Assembly (NCBI RefSeq): GCF_012913485.1
Contig: NZ_CP051774.1
Location: 2,294,001 to 2,358,000, forward strand
DNA length: 64,000 nt
DNA from: Luteolibacter luteus
GTDB taxonomy: Bacteria > Verrucomicrobiota > Verrucomicrobiia > Verrucomicrobiales > Akkermansiaceae
Reading direction: 5' to 3'
The translations under genes were made by a program, and so were the position numbers. Positions 1 to 8,907 of the stretch are shown here, in pieces. The notes beneath the pieces are model-generated. The model was not told where the DNA came from. It saw nothing but the letters and a program-made list of their open reading frames with translations, and did no database searches. Each line of letters opens with the position of its first letter. The stretch's first letter is position 1.

Positions 1-809
1 GGAAGCGAGTGATCGAGCAACCAGCCGGCACGCTGCTCGTGCCCGTGATCCAGCAGATCCACCACGAGATCCGCAATGATCCCGAAATCGGAGGGCTCAA
101 ACCCGGGACACGCGGCGACTTTCTCCAGAAGCCTCGACCAGATCGCCTCGTTCGATAAGCGCTTGGCCATCGAGCTTGCGAGAACCTCACCGACCAATTC
201 CTCCTTCGCGCCCAAGGCCCGAAGCTGCCCCCATCGGAACGCTTGTACGAGATCCAAATGTGCCGGCGAATCCATCGCAAGATGGATGGCCCGGCGGGAG
301 AGTCCGCGGGGAAGGTCCAAGGCACTACGCCAGCTTCCTCCCTCCGCGATGTGGCAATACCAACGACGCTCCTTCCGGACGAGGTCTCCGGGTAGCATCC
401 AGACCGAATCCATAAAGGCGGGCACCGGCCATTTCGCAAAAAGATGCCGCAGCAGGCTGGACCACTGCTCTTCGACTGGAAGATCGGAGCCGGGATTCCA
501 ATCCTGAGGTGAGCGGATCCAATTGCATGAAAATGCTGCCACCCGGATCAATGCAGGGACCATCTGGCGGCTCAAGGTGTGAGCTGTTGAAAGCAAATCG
601 CTCTTTCTGGCTACCGGCAGGAACAGCTCCCTGCAAAAAGGGCGCAAGAGATCCGTCAACTTGGCCTTCCTGTAGAAGGCGCGGTTAAGAATGCGACAGG
701 ATTTACGAAAGTGAAGATTGCGGATTTTGGACGCAATCCAAGGCTGCCCTTCGATGATAGGGACAAGCACGGACACGTCCGCCTCCCGCGAGGCGGAAGA
801 TGGATTCAT
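1..809 (-). CDS. PcfJ-like domain protein, 3' end outside window
   Basis: An open minus-strand frame runs from ATG at 809 to the left edge without a stop (269 complete codons). Around residues 155-235 it shows a pattern I associate with PcfJ-like proteins of Bacteroidota and Verrucomicrobiota: VPAFMDSVW, then CHIAEGGSWR, LPRGLSRRAIHLA and AFRWGQLRALG. The N-terminal part is basic (many K and R). An in-frame TGA lies about 60 bases upstream of the chosen ATG; GTG or TTG codons between them are alternative starts. No Shine-Dalgarno is visible. PcfJ was named from a conjugative plasmid, but chromosomal relatives have no settled role. Family assignment is by pattern only; the stop is not in the window. 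Confidence 0.5.
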   Translation of the reverse strand, partial: MNPSSASREADVSVLVPIIEGQPWIASKIRNLHFRKSCRILNRAFYRKAKLTDLLRPFCRELFLPVARKSDLLSTAHTLSRQMVPALIRVAAFSCNWIRSPQDWNPGSDLPVEEQWSSLLRHLFAKWPVPAFMDSVWMLPGDLVRKERRWYCHIAEGGSWRSALDLPRGLSRRAIHLAMDSPAHLDLVQAFRWGQLRALGAKEELVGEVLASSMAKRLSNEAIWSRLLEKVAACPGFEPSDFGIIADLVVDLLDHGHEQRAGWLLDHSL

Positions 810-1061
810 AACAAGACCAATTCGGATTCTCGAATCAGCCCGCACACAGTCCTGCACGGAGAGCAAGAGTGGTCAGGCCAAGAGGCATCCCTCCTCAAAT
901 AGGGATGCACTTCCAAAGGCCGCACGAGATCGCGCGGCCCTTAGAATCACGAATGGTAAGACGCCAGAAGCATGACGGGACGGGACATACACGGAGCTCC
1001 CTGCCGAATCAATCCGAAACCCTCAAGGCGGACGGGGCTCGACTCGGCTGCCGCCATCTGG

Positions 1062-1424
1062 ATGGATCGGCCCATGGAAATTGACGCGGAGCTGGAAGCG
1101 GCAGCACGAGCCGCAGGAGTAGGCCGCGGGGAGAAACACATCTTCCTCTGCGCCGATGCCTCGAAGCCGAAGTGTTGCGATCCCGCGATTGGCCTGCAGT
1201 CGTGGGACTTTCTCAAGCGCCGGCTCGGGGAGCTTGGCAAGGAAGCGCCGCTCATCCTGCGCACGAAAGCGGATTGCCTTCGCGTGTGCATCCGGGGGCC
1301 TGTCGCGGTCGTTTATCCGGACGGCGTGTGGTATCACTCCTGCACGCCAGAGGTACTCGATCGCGTGGTCACCGAGCACCTGTTAGGCGGATCGCCCGTG
1401 GAAGAATTCCGGATCCGGGCCTGA
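1062..1424 (+). CDS. (2Fe-2S) ferredoxin-like protein
   Basis: Small protein (120 aa from ATG 1062; ATG 1074 is equally possible) with the thioredoxin-fold [2Fe-2S] ferredoxin pattern. A first cysteine group lies in HIFLCADASKPKCC and a C-x3-C group in DCLRVCIRGP, followed by VVYPDGVWYHSCTPE. The spacing is typical of thin ferredoxins that carry electrons in the cytoplasm. The frame stays open upstream to 972, but that extension has no family resemblance and looks non-coding. It stands alone, converging on the glycosidase gene to its right with only 4 bases between stops. The electron partner is unknown. Confidence 0.75.
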   Translation: MDRPMEIDAELEAAARAAGVGRGEKHIFLCADASKPKCCDPAIGLQSWDFLKRRLGELGKEAPLILRTKADCLRVCIRGPVAVVYPDGVWYHSCTPEVLDRVVTEHLLGGSPVEEFRIRA

Positions 1425-1428
1425 GAGA

Positions 1429-3084
1429 TCATTCCCATTCCATTTCCAAAAGCGTCACCCCTTGCCTTGGCAGGGTGAGCATCACGGCGGAGAGATTCTC
1501 TTCTTCGATGAAGCGCGGCTCCTCCTTGAGCTCCGCAAGCTTGCAAGCGTCTTCAAGCTCCGTGATCTGCTGAGCGGTCGGCTGCTGCGGTGAACCCATC
1601 GCTTGCCACGCCGTGAAGGAATTCGAATGCGTCTCATCGACAAGGTAACGCTTCACTTTCGGCAAGCCCTTCGGTGCCCCAAGCAAATCGACACGCACCT
1701 CGGCATCCGGGCCCCGGAGATCGTCATCATGATAGTGCCAGACGAGCACGGTCATCTTCTTGCCCTTCATCGCCGCGAGCGCCGAGACATCCGGCTTGCC
1801 GCGGACTCCGGAGCGCAGCATGTCCGGCAGCGACACCGCGGAATCGCTCGCCACCGGCAGCCGCAGTCCATCCATCTTCGAAAACATGCGGAAGACATTC
1901 AGCACCGGCTTGTCGATGCCATTCGTCGCGAGAGAGCGAAAGCCCGCGAAGTAAGGTTGATCTTCGAACTCAAAGGCCCAGGTGAGTGCCCCTTCCAGAT
2001 TCACGCCATGCTTGTCAGCGAGATCAAGTTTCCTCGGAAAGCTCGCCGCCGTGTAGCTCGAGTACATCGTGCCATTCCGGTATGCCAGATTCGGGCCCTG
2101 GCAGGCAGCGCACCCCTCCGGATCCGACTCTCCGATTACGATCGGCGTGTCCTTGAATTCCGGATAGCGGGCGATCACGGCGAAGGCGCCATCAATATCA
2201 CGGAGTTGATTCGCGATCCCCATCTGCACCCGCCCGTTCACATCTTTCGGCTGGCCCTTCGCATGGAAGGAAATGAAATCGGTAGGAGTTCCGGTTTCGC
2301 CGGTCGCCAGATTCTTGCCCTTCACGCAGTGATCGAGGAAGGCCTTCAGGAAATCCCCGCCCGCACCGCCGGCCAAATCGGGACCACCCACCTTGGCTTC
2401 CGGGATCGCACGGCGCACAGCGCGAACGGCGTGATCGTGCAGCTTGAAGAACTCTTCACGCGAGCCACGCCAGTAGCCGATGTTCGGTTCGTTCCAAGTT
2501 TCCCAGTACCACTTCAGCACCTCGTCCTTGCCGTACTTTTCCGCGGAGTGCCTGGCCCACTGGTAGACAAGCTCTTCCCACTTCGCCCAATCCTTGGGAG
2601 GATACGCCCAGCCGGTGTAAATATCGTCGTACTTCGCGAGCGGCGTCCAATGGTGCCGGTAGGGTTCCGGCTTCACAGACAGTGCCTCAGGCATGAACCC
2701 GATCTGGACGTAAGGCCGCACTCCATTCTTCAGATAGGTATCGAAGATCCGATCCACAATGGTCCAGTCGTAGACGGGTTTACCCTGGGCATCCTCGGTG
2801 TAAGCGTTTGTCGATCCCCACTTCAGCGCCGGCGTTCCATCTCCGGTCACCAACAGGCTATGGGCACGGAAGAAAACTTCTTTCGGCTTCATGGATCCGA
2901 GATGACCCAGCAACTCGTCGCCATTCTTCATGTAGGCGTAGTTCGGCTCATCCGCACCGAAGAATCGCCAGATCGGCTTCAGCTCGGCACCCGGCCGCGC
3001 GGCATCGACGCGGATGGTGACGGGAAAGGATTCCGCCATGGCGGACCCGGCCAGAAGGAGCAGCGCTAGGGTTTTCGAGGTCAT
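1429..3084 (-). CDS. GH39-like glycoside hydrolase, secreted
   Basis: 551 aa from ATG 3084 (ATG 3096 also possible). A signal peptide (MTSKTLALLLLAGSAMA) precedes a TIM-barrel glycosidase of the clan A type. The acid/base motif WETWNEPN lies near residue 195 and a likely nucleophile motif IGESDPEG near residue 315. WRFFGADEPNYAY near the start and WEELVYQWARH before the acid/base fit beta-xylosidase/iduronidase-like GH39 proteins. It probably cleaves a plant or algal polysaccharide fragment in the periplasm. The two candidate starts differ by four residues; a GGAGGGG run touches the second ATG with almost no spacer, so the start is uncertain. Substrate cannot be told from sequence. Confidence 0.75.
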   Translation of the reverse strand: MTSKTLALLLLAGSAMAESFPVTIRVDAARPGAELKPIWRFFGADEPNYAYMKNGDELLGHLGSMKPKEVFFRAHSLLVTGDGTPALKWGSTNAYTEDAQGKPVYDWTIVDRIFDTYLKNGVRPYVQIGFMPEALSVKPEPYRHHWTPLAKYDDIYTGWAYPPKDWAKWEELVYQWARHSAEKYGKDEVLKWYWETWNEPNIGYWRGSREEFFKLHDHAVRAVRRAIPEAKVGGPDLAGGAGGDFLKAFLDHCVKGKNLATGETGTPTDFISFHAKGQPKDVNGRVQMGIANQLRDIDGAFAVIARYPEFKDTPIVIGESDPEGCAACQGPNLAYRNGTMYSSYTAASFPRKLDLADKHGVNLEGALTWAFEFEDQPYFAGFRSLATNGIDKPVLNVFRMFSKMDGLRLPVASDSAVSLPDMLRSGVRGKPDVSALAAMKGKKMTVLVWHYHDDDLRGPDAEVRVDLLGAPKGLPKVKRYLVDETHSNSFTAWQAMGSPQQPTAQQITELEDACKLAELKEEPRFIEEENLSAVMLTLPRQGVTLLEMEWE

Positions 3085-3158
3085 CCCCTCCACCATGAGC
3101 GCTTGCTGTTTCGCCCGCTAGTAGGGAATCACGTCGCAATCATCCTAGCCCGGCCTTC

Positions 3159-4133
3159 TCAGGCCGAAGGGCTCTCCATGGGCGGAGGCTGCGGCACATT
3201 GGGTGACGGTGGCTTCACCCAGGCCGGAGCCTTCGGCGTCGCGTCCGCATACATCGCCACCAGAGTCATCCCGATCAGACCGGTGAATCCGGCATAGCCG
3301 ACCGTCATCGCCGTGGACATCGCCACCACGAAAGGCGTGAAGACGAGCAGACCGATGACCATGTAGCTGGGCTTCACCTCGTAAGCGTGCACCACCAGGC
3401 GCAGTCGAGAGCGGGCCAAGGAAAGCCCTAGCATCGTGTAACAGATCGTCGCAGCCACTCCGTTCAGGTGATAGAAGACTCCGCACTTCTCCTCACGCAT
3501 GGCGCTGAAAAAGAGCGGCACCCAGCAGCCCGCAATCATCGAGCCGGTAAAAAGAAGCATCGCCCCGATGCGGCCCATCAACCCGCGGAACGAAGAGGCT
3601 CCGATCGCCCCGGCGCACATCATCGCGGAAAGTGCGACCACCGTGAGGGAGCACCCGATCTGATCAATCGCCTCAATACCGCCGATCACGTTGAAGCGCA
3701 CGATGACGTAGGGCAGCAGCGACACGAAGGTCAGCACGGAAAGCCCCCAGAGCGTGAGAAATTTCCCCCTCACCACCTTCCAGCGGCTCAGCTTCGTCAG
3801 CAACAGGAGCTCGTGGTTCCCCTCCTCCAACTCCTGGCCCATCAGCACCAGGCCACCCAGCGGCATGATCACGGCGCAGATCACCGCGACCATGATCCAG
3901 AAAGGTCCCGAATCCACCAGCATGTCGATGTTCAGCATGCCGGCATACTTCGCGGAACTGTAGGCAGCCTCCGTCCGCAGTTCATAGAGCAGCGCCATGA
4001 CCGCGAAGAGCTGGATGCCCAGGAAGGGGTAGACGAAGCTCCCGCGCCGCATGTTCTGGCGCAGCTCCTTGACCAGCATCGCGCCGAACCGATCCGGCAA
4101 GTCATCTCTCACGGCTTCCACGCCTGACATCAT
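3159..4133 (-). CDS. ABC-2-type transporter permease-like membrane protein
   Basis: 324 aa with about eight hydrophobic segments. It begins with a cytoplasmic stretch (FGAMLVKELRQNMRR) typical of ABC-2 permeases, which often start 'L..KEl+...R'. A conserved-looking segment GQELEEGNHELLLLTKLSRWKVVRGKF follows the second membrane pair, as in ABC-2 subunits that sit beside an ATPase. The C-terminus is a proline-rich tail (PQPPPMESPSA). No ATPase gene is adjacent, so the ATP-binding partner is either elsewhere or absent. It lies just upstream of the glycosidase on the same strand. Cargo unknown. Confidence 0.6.
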   Translation of the reverse strand: MMSGVEAVRDDLPDRFGAMLVKELRQNMRRGSFVYPFLGIQLFAVMALLYELRTEAAYSSAKYAGMLNIDMLVDSGPFWIMVAVICAVIMPLGGLVLMGQELEEGNHELLLLTKLSRWKVVRGKFLTLWGLSVLTFVSLLPYVIVRFNVIGGIEAIDQIGCSLTVVALSAMMCAGAIGASSFRGLMGRIGAMLLFTGSMIAGCWVPLFFSAMREEKCGVFYHLNGVAATICYTMLGLSLARSRLRLVVHAYEVKPSYMVIGLLVFTPFVVAMSTAMTVGYAGFTGLIGMTLVAMYADATPKAPAWVKPPSPNVPQPPPMESPSA

Positions 4134-4200
4134 TGCGGAAGCTTTCTGCCACGCAAGCCGGAAGCGGGGATGAAAAAGCGGTGAAAACCCTGGGGAATGT

Positions 4201-5664
4201 TCAGGCCAGCAGTTCCTTCACCACGTGGCCATGGACATCCGTAAGGCGGAAACGCCGCCCTTGGTGGAGATAGGTCAGCGCGGTGTGATCGATCCCCATC
4301 AGGTGCAGGATGGTTGCCTGGAGATCATGCACATGCACGGCTCCGGGCGTGTAGATATGCTTGTCAGCGTGAAGGGGATTCCCGTCCGCATCAGCGATGT
4401 TGTAGCCGTAAGCATCGGTGTGGCCGTGAGAAATCCCCGGTTTGATACCGCCACCCGCCATCCAGAGAGTGAAGCAACGCGGGTGATGGTCGCGGCCGTA
4501 GTTGTCCTTCGTCAGCTTTCCCTGGGAGTACGAGGTGCGCCCGAACTCCCCACCCCAAATCACCAGGGTATCCTCCAGCAGGCCCCGCTGCTCCAAATCC
4601 CGTACCAGCGCGGACGAGGCCTGATCGGTCTCCTGACACTGGCCACGGATCGCGCCGGGCAGATTATCGTGCTGGTCCCAGCCCTGGTGATAAAGCTGGA
4701 TGAAACGCACTCCGCGCTCCGCAAGCCGGCGGGCAAGCAGGCAGTTCGCCGCAAAGGTCCCTGGCTTCCGGCTATCTTCCCCATAAAGTTGATAGACCGA
4801 CTCCGGCTCAGCGGAAAGGTCGGTCACATCCGGCACGCTGGTCTGCATGCGATAGGCCATCTCATATTGGGCGATTCGGGATTCGATCTCAGGATCGAGT
4901 TCGCTCTCGAACTGCACCCGGTTGAGCGCGGAAAGCTTGTCCAACATCGCACGCCGTCCCGAACGGCAGATGCCATCCGGATTCGAAAGGTAGAGCACGG
5001 GATCCTTTCCAGAGCGGAACTGGACTCCTTGATATTTCGAGTCGAGGAAGCCGTTCCCCCACAGGCGCGCATAGAGCGGCTGATCCCCCTGCCCTGCCGA
5101 CACGAGCACGATGAAGCCGGGCAGGTTCGCATTGTCGGAGCCAAGGCCGTAGGAGAGCCATGCGCCCATCGAAGGGCGGCCCGCGATCTGCGAGCCGGTC
5201 TGGAAAAAGGTGATCGCGGGATCATGATTGATCGCATCCGTGTACATCGATTTCACGAAGCACAGCTTGTCCGCGATCGCCGCCGTGTGCGGCATGAGTT
5301 CCGACACCCAGGCACCGGATTGCCCGTGCTGGGCGAACTTGAAATGGCTACCGGCCAGTGGGATCGATGCCTGCTGCGCCGACATGCCCGTAAGGCGCTG
5401 GCCGCCGCGAACATGATCCGGCAAGGGTTCGCCATTTTTCTCCACCAGCAGCGGCTTGTAGTCGAAGAGGTCCTGCTGGGCAGGCCCCCCGGACTGGAAA
5501 AGATAGATGATCCGTTTTGCCTTGGGCGCGAACTTCGGAGCCGCCGAGGCGAGGAGGCTCTCGCCAAACATCGAAGCCAATGCTGCCCCCCCGATACCGG
5601 ATGCACCGGACTTGAAGAAATGGCGGCGCGTCAGACCGGACAGGGAATCAGGAGGAGGATTCAT
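4201..5664 (-). CDS. DUF1501 domain protein with Tat-type signal
   Basis: 487 aa. The ATG at 5664 overlaps the stop of the upstream cytochrome gene by four bases (ATGA), which decides the start and suggests translational coupling. The N-terminus has a twin-arginine-like signal, LTRRHFFKSG, then a short alanine-rich hydrophobic stretch. The body has the sulfatase-like alpha/beta fold signatures of DUF1501: IIYLFQSGGPAQQDLFDYKP near residue 55, HDPAITFFQTG, and near the end VIWGGEFGRTSYSQG and GRDHHPRCFTLWMAGGG. These proteins nearly always follow a PSCyt/DUF1553 gene in Planctomycetota and Verrucomicrobiota. Their biochemical role is unsettled; export and polysaccharide-related functions are suspected. 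Confidence 0.9.
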   Translation of the reverse strand: MNPPPDSLSGLTRRHFFKSGASGIGGAALASMFGESLLASAAPKFAPKAKRIIYLFQSGGPAQQDLFDYKPLLVEKNGEPLPDHVRGGQRLTGMSAQQASIPLAGSHFKFAQHGQSGAWVSELMPHTAAIADKLCFVKSMYTDAINHDPAITFFQTGSQIAGRPSMGAWLSYGLGSDNANLPGFIVLVSAGQGDQPLYARLWGNGFLDSKYQGVQFRSGKDPVLYLSNPDGICRSGRRAMLDKLSALNRVQFESELDPEIESRIAQYEMAYRMQTSVPDVTDLSAEPESVYQLYGEDSRKPGTFAANCLLARRLAERGVRFIQLYHQGWDQHDNLPGAIRGQCQETDQASSALVRDLEQRGLLEDTLVIWGGEFGRTSYSQGKLTKDNYGRDHHPRCFTLWMAGGGIKPGISHGHTDAYGYNIADADGNPLHADKHIYTPGAVHVHDLQATILHLMGIDHTALTYLHQGRRFRLTDVHGHVVKELLA

Positions 5665-8600
5665 CGGTTCCAAATCGAGGCATCGAGGTTGAGGATCGCT
5701 TGGCAAACGACGGTCATCGCGGCGGCTTCCACCGGATCGAGATCACGCGCGGCCGGGCTATCGCCGAGCGCGAGGATCTTCTTCGCGCTTTCAGGGTCGG
5801 CCTTGAAGACTTCCAGTTGCTCCTGGTGCAGCGCGGACAACAGCTTGGCTTCCCTCTCGCTGGGAGCACGCGATGCACAGGATTCGAAAGCGGCCGGAAT
5901 GCGCTGTTCCGGCGGAAGAGGATTTACTTTCGCAACCAGGGAGCGCGCTGCTTCCACGAACTGCGCGTCATTCAAAAGCACCAACGCTTGCAGCGGAGTA
6001 TTCGTCTGCGGACGACGGATCGTACAGACCTCACGGGTCGGACTGTCAAAGGCGAGCATGTTCGGCAGCGGAGCCGTGCGCTTCCACACCGAATAAAGCG
6101 AACGCCGGTAAAGGTCCGCCCCCTGCGAGCGCTGGTACGCTGGCGACATCGTATTCGATTCCCGCCAAAGATCTTCACCGGGCTGATAAGGAGAAACCGG
6201 CGGGCCGCCGTCCCGCTGCTGCATCAAGCCGGAGGCCGAAAGGGCAAAATCCCGAATCTGTTCCGAGGAAAGCCGCCGCGACGGCCCGCGCGCCAGCAGG
6301 CGATTCGCCGGATCCTTCTCCCTGAGATCGGAGCGCATCCTGCTATCTTGACCATACGTCGAGCTCAGCGCGATCTGGCGGCATAGCCGCTTGAGATCCC
6401 AACCGTGAGCGATGAAGTCTCGTGCCAGCCAATCCAGCAACTCGGGATGACTCGGCAGCGAACCTTGGAGGCCAAAATTATCCGAAGACTCCACGATCCC
6501 GCTTCCAAAGAAACTCGCCCACACGCGGTTCACAAAGACCCGCGCGGTCAAGGGATGCCGGGAGTCCGTGAGCCACCGAGCCAGCCCCAAGCGATTCCGC
6601 GGTGCATCTTGTGGAAAGGGAATCAGGATCTGCGAGAAGGTGTCGCGTGTGACTTCGTTGTCCTTGCCCCGCGGAGCATCGTAGGCACCGCGAGCGAGAA
6701 CATGAGCGGGTCTCGGCCGCTCCGTGTCCCGCATCACCGGGATCTCGAAGATCGCGTCTTCCGCCGCAATCACTCCCGCGCGGGCCTCCCGAAGCCTTGC
6801 AACTGCATCGCGCGAAACCACGTCTACTGCCGAAAGCCACGCCTCCTTCAAGACCGCACGGCTCGCCGCCGGGTCCGCGATCGCGGCATCCAATCGCTGT
6901 GGCTCCGCGAGAGCAGACATCTCCAGCGGGCTCAAAGCTCTCTTGAAGATCTTCAGGTCATCCACCTCCCCACCCAGAAAGCCGCGATCCCGGAAACGTT
7001 GGCCGATTGTCGCCACCCCATCACCGTGGCCCGGCGTTGCGATTGATTTCCAGATCGCGTCCGCCGTCACCTCGGTTTCCAGCAACACTCCATCCAGATA
7101 GAGCTTCATTCCTTCCGGACTACTGGATCCATCGTAGCTCCACGCCACCTGTGCCCATTGTTCGCGCGGGATCTTCTGCAGGGCACGGACACCTATGGCA
7201 TTGCCCGGCCAGTCCCTCACCACGCGTGCTTCCAGATGGCCATCCGCCAGCAAGAGTTCCACGCCGTTGAAGCCGACGTCCGTTCCAAAGCTGCGGTGCA
7301 GAAGAACCACCGGTGCCGGATTCCCCACGGTATCCCGGATCGTCATCGCGACGGTCCAGGAATCGCAGCGATCAAACTCCAAGCGTCCTGGCAAAGACAC
7401 TCCGGTGTCGCCATCCAGCTTCACCGCAGCTCCCGATTTCCCGCTGACCCGGGCTAATCCGTTGCCCTTGGCTTGGGCAGCGCCCGCCCCGTCATCCAGG
7501 CCTCCGGCCGGACCATCGCCATCGAAGGTCACATGGGACACGAGGTCTCCGGTTGCCGGGAGCGATGGGGCATTCGCAAGCCATGCATCGAAATCGGCGT
7601 CACTCTCTGCCTTCCGCTTCTCCAGCACAGCCCAAGCGCCGGCGGCCTGTCCTCTCGCCTCCTCCAGCTGCTTTTCCTGATCCGCATCAGGCAGTAAAAG
7701 GCCGGGCGATGGCTGGATCGACTGGGAATTGTAGAAGCCGCGCTCCGGGATCGAATTGAAGAACGCACCCAGCGAGTAGTAGTCCCGCATGCTGACCGGA
7801 TCGTACTTGTGATCATGGCAGCGGGTGCACTCCATGGTCAGCGCGAGAAAGACCGAGCCAAAGGTGTGCACGCGGTCTGCCATATTCTCCACAAGGAACT
7901 CTTCGGCTACCGAACCACCCTCGTTTGTAAGACGGTGCAAGCGGTTGAAAGTTGTCGCCAGTTTCTGGTCCCGGGTAGCGTCCGGCAAAAGGTCACCCGC
8001 AACCTGCCAAGTGATGAACTGGTCAACCGGCAGGTTCGCATTGAACGAACGCACCACCCAATCCCGCCACGGCCAGAATGCCGTAAGCTGGTCCGATTGG
8101 TAGCCATAGGAATCCGCATAGCGGGCGGCGTCCAGCCACGGCACGGCGAAGTGTTCGCCAAAACGCGGACTCGCTAGCAAGCGATCCACAATCGCCATCT
8201 TCGCCGAAGGCAGATCGGACGGGGCTGCCGCCTGAAACGCAGCGATGTCTTCAAGCGAAGGCGGCAGTCCGGTCAGGTCCAAAGTCACACGGCGCAGCCA
8301 ACGCAATGGCTCCGCAGCCGGCGAAGGTTTCAGATCCTCCTGATCAAGGCGGGAGAGGATAAAGCGATCGATCGCGTCTTTCGCCCACATTGGGTCTTTC
8401 GGCTCCGGCACCGGAACCTCATTCGGCAGCGGCTGAAAAGACCAGTGGGGTTCGTACTTCGCCCCCTGCTCGATCCATTTCTCCAGCACGGCCTTTTCCT
8501 CATCGCTCAAGCTGAGGTGAGAGGATGGAGGCGGCATCACCTGCTCCGGATCCTTTGAGATAATCCTCTGCCACGCCGCAGACTTCGCCAGATCTCCGGG

Positions 8601-8819
8601 CACGATCGCACTGCCCGGAGAGTCCTTCAGTGGGGCGGATGCGCCCTCCGCCGTATCAATCCTCAGGCCCGATTCGCGCTTCCCCGCATCCGGACCATGG
8701 CAAGCGAAGCACTTGTCGGAGAGGATCGGTCGCACCTCGAAGGCATACGATACCGACTTCTCTGCGGCGCCGGGCGACGACGCAGCAGAGAGAAGCAAAA
8801 ATGGCAATCGGCGAAGCAT
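5661..8819 (-). CDS. Planctomycete-type cytochrome / DUF1549 / LamG / DUF1553 protein
   Basis: 1052 aa exported protein (signal peptide MLRRLPFLLLSAASSPGAAE). Domains in order: PSCyt1 haem-binding segment with CFACHG near residue 40; DUF1549 (PSCyt2) about 145-355 with DAIDRFILSRL, RRVTLDLTGLPP and ARYADSYGYQ; a LamG/concanavalin-like insert about 440-630 with SYDGSSSPEGMKLYLDG and FLGGEVDDLKIFKRALS; DUF1553 (PSD1) about 730-1010 with LARWLTDSRHPLTARVFVNR and RRPQTNTPLQALVLLNDAQF. One c-type haem is likely; its attachment would be periplasmic. It forms a two-gene unit with the DUF1501 gene. The family is large in this superphylum and its substrate is unknown; the LamG insert suggests carbohydrate binding. 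Confidence 0.92.
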   Translation of the reverse strand: MLRRLPFLLLSAASSPGAAEKSVSYAFEVRPILSDKCFACHGPDAGKRESGLRIDTAEGASAPLKDSPGSAIVPGDLAKSAAWQRIISKDPEQVMPPPSSHLSLSDEEKAVLEKWIEQGAKYEPHWSFQPLPNEVPVPEPKDPMWAKDAIDRFILSRLDQEDLKPSPAAEPLRWLRRVTLDLTGLPPSLEDIAAFQAAAPSDLPSAKMAIVDRLLASPRFGEHFAVPWLDAARYADSYGYQSDQLTAFWPWRDWVVRSFNANLPVDQFITWQVAGDLLPDATRDQKLATTFNRLHRLTNEGGSVAEEFLVENMADRVHTFGSVFLALTMECTRCHDHKYDPVSMRDYYSLGAFFNSIPERGFYNSQSIQPSPGLLLPDADQEKQLEEARGQAAGAWAVLEKRKAESDADFDAWLANAPSLPATGDLVSHVTFDGDGPAGGLDDGAGAAQAKGNGLARVSGKSGAAVKLDGDTGVSLPGRLEFDRCDSWTVAMTIRDTVGNPAPVVLLHRSFGTDVGFNGVELLLADGHLEARVVRDWPGNAIGVRALQKIPREQWAQVAWSYDGSSSPEGMKLYLDGVLLETEVTADAIWKSIATPGHGDGVATIGQRFRDRGFLGGEVDDLKIFKRALSPLEMSALAEPQRLDAAIADPAASRAVLKEAWLSAVDVVSRDAVARLREARAGVIAAEDAIFEIPVMRDTERPRPAHVLARGAYDAPRGKDNEVTRDTFSQILIPFPQDAPRNRLGLARWLTDSRHPLTARVFVNRVWASFFGSGIVESSDNFGLQGSLPSHPELLDWLARDFIAHGWDLKRLCRQIALSSTYGQDSRMRSDLREKDPANRLLARGPSRRLSSEQIRDFALSASGLMQQRDGGPPVSPYQPGEDLWRESNTMSPAYQRSQGADLYRRSLYSVWKRTAPLPNMLAFDSPTREVCTIRRPQTNTPLQALVLLNDAQFVEAARSLVAKVNPLPPEQRIPAAFESCASRAPSEREAKLLSALHQEQLEVFKADPESAKKILALGDSPAARDLDPVEAAAMTVVCQAILNLDASIWNR

Positions 8820-8907
8820 GGGAAAAGGAAGACAACGATCCCTACGATGGCAGGAAGCCGCTGTTTTCCTATTATTTCCCGTGTACGCGCTTTGGGTGAT
8901 GCGCGCT

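Noticed and set aside
918-939. Hairpin GGCCGC ... GCGGCC as a terminator
   Set aside because: No U-run on either side and no gene ends just before it; could equally be a stray palindrome.
4225-6096. A 623-codon + strand open frame across the DUF1501 gene
   Set aside because: Antisense to motif-complete DUF1501 and cytochrome genes; no family-like motif.
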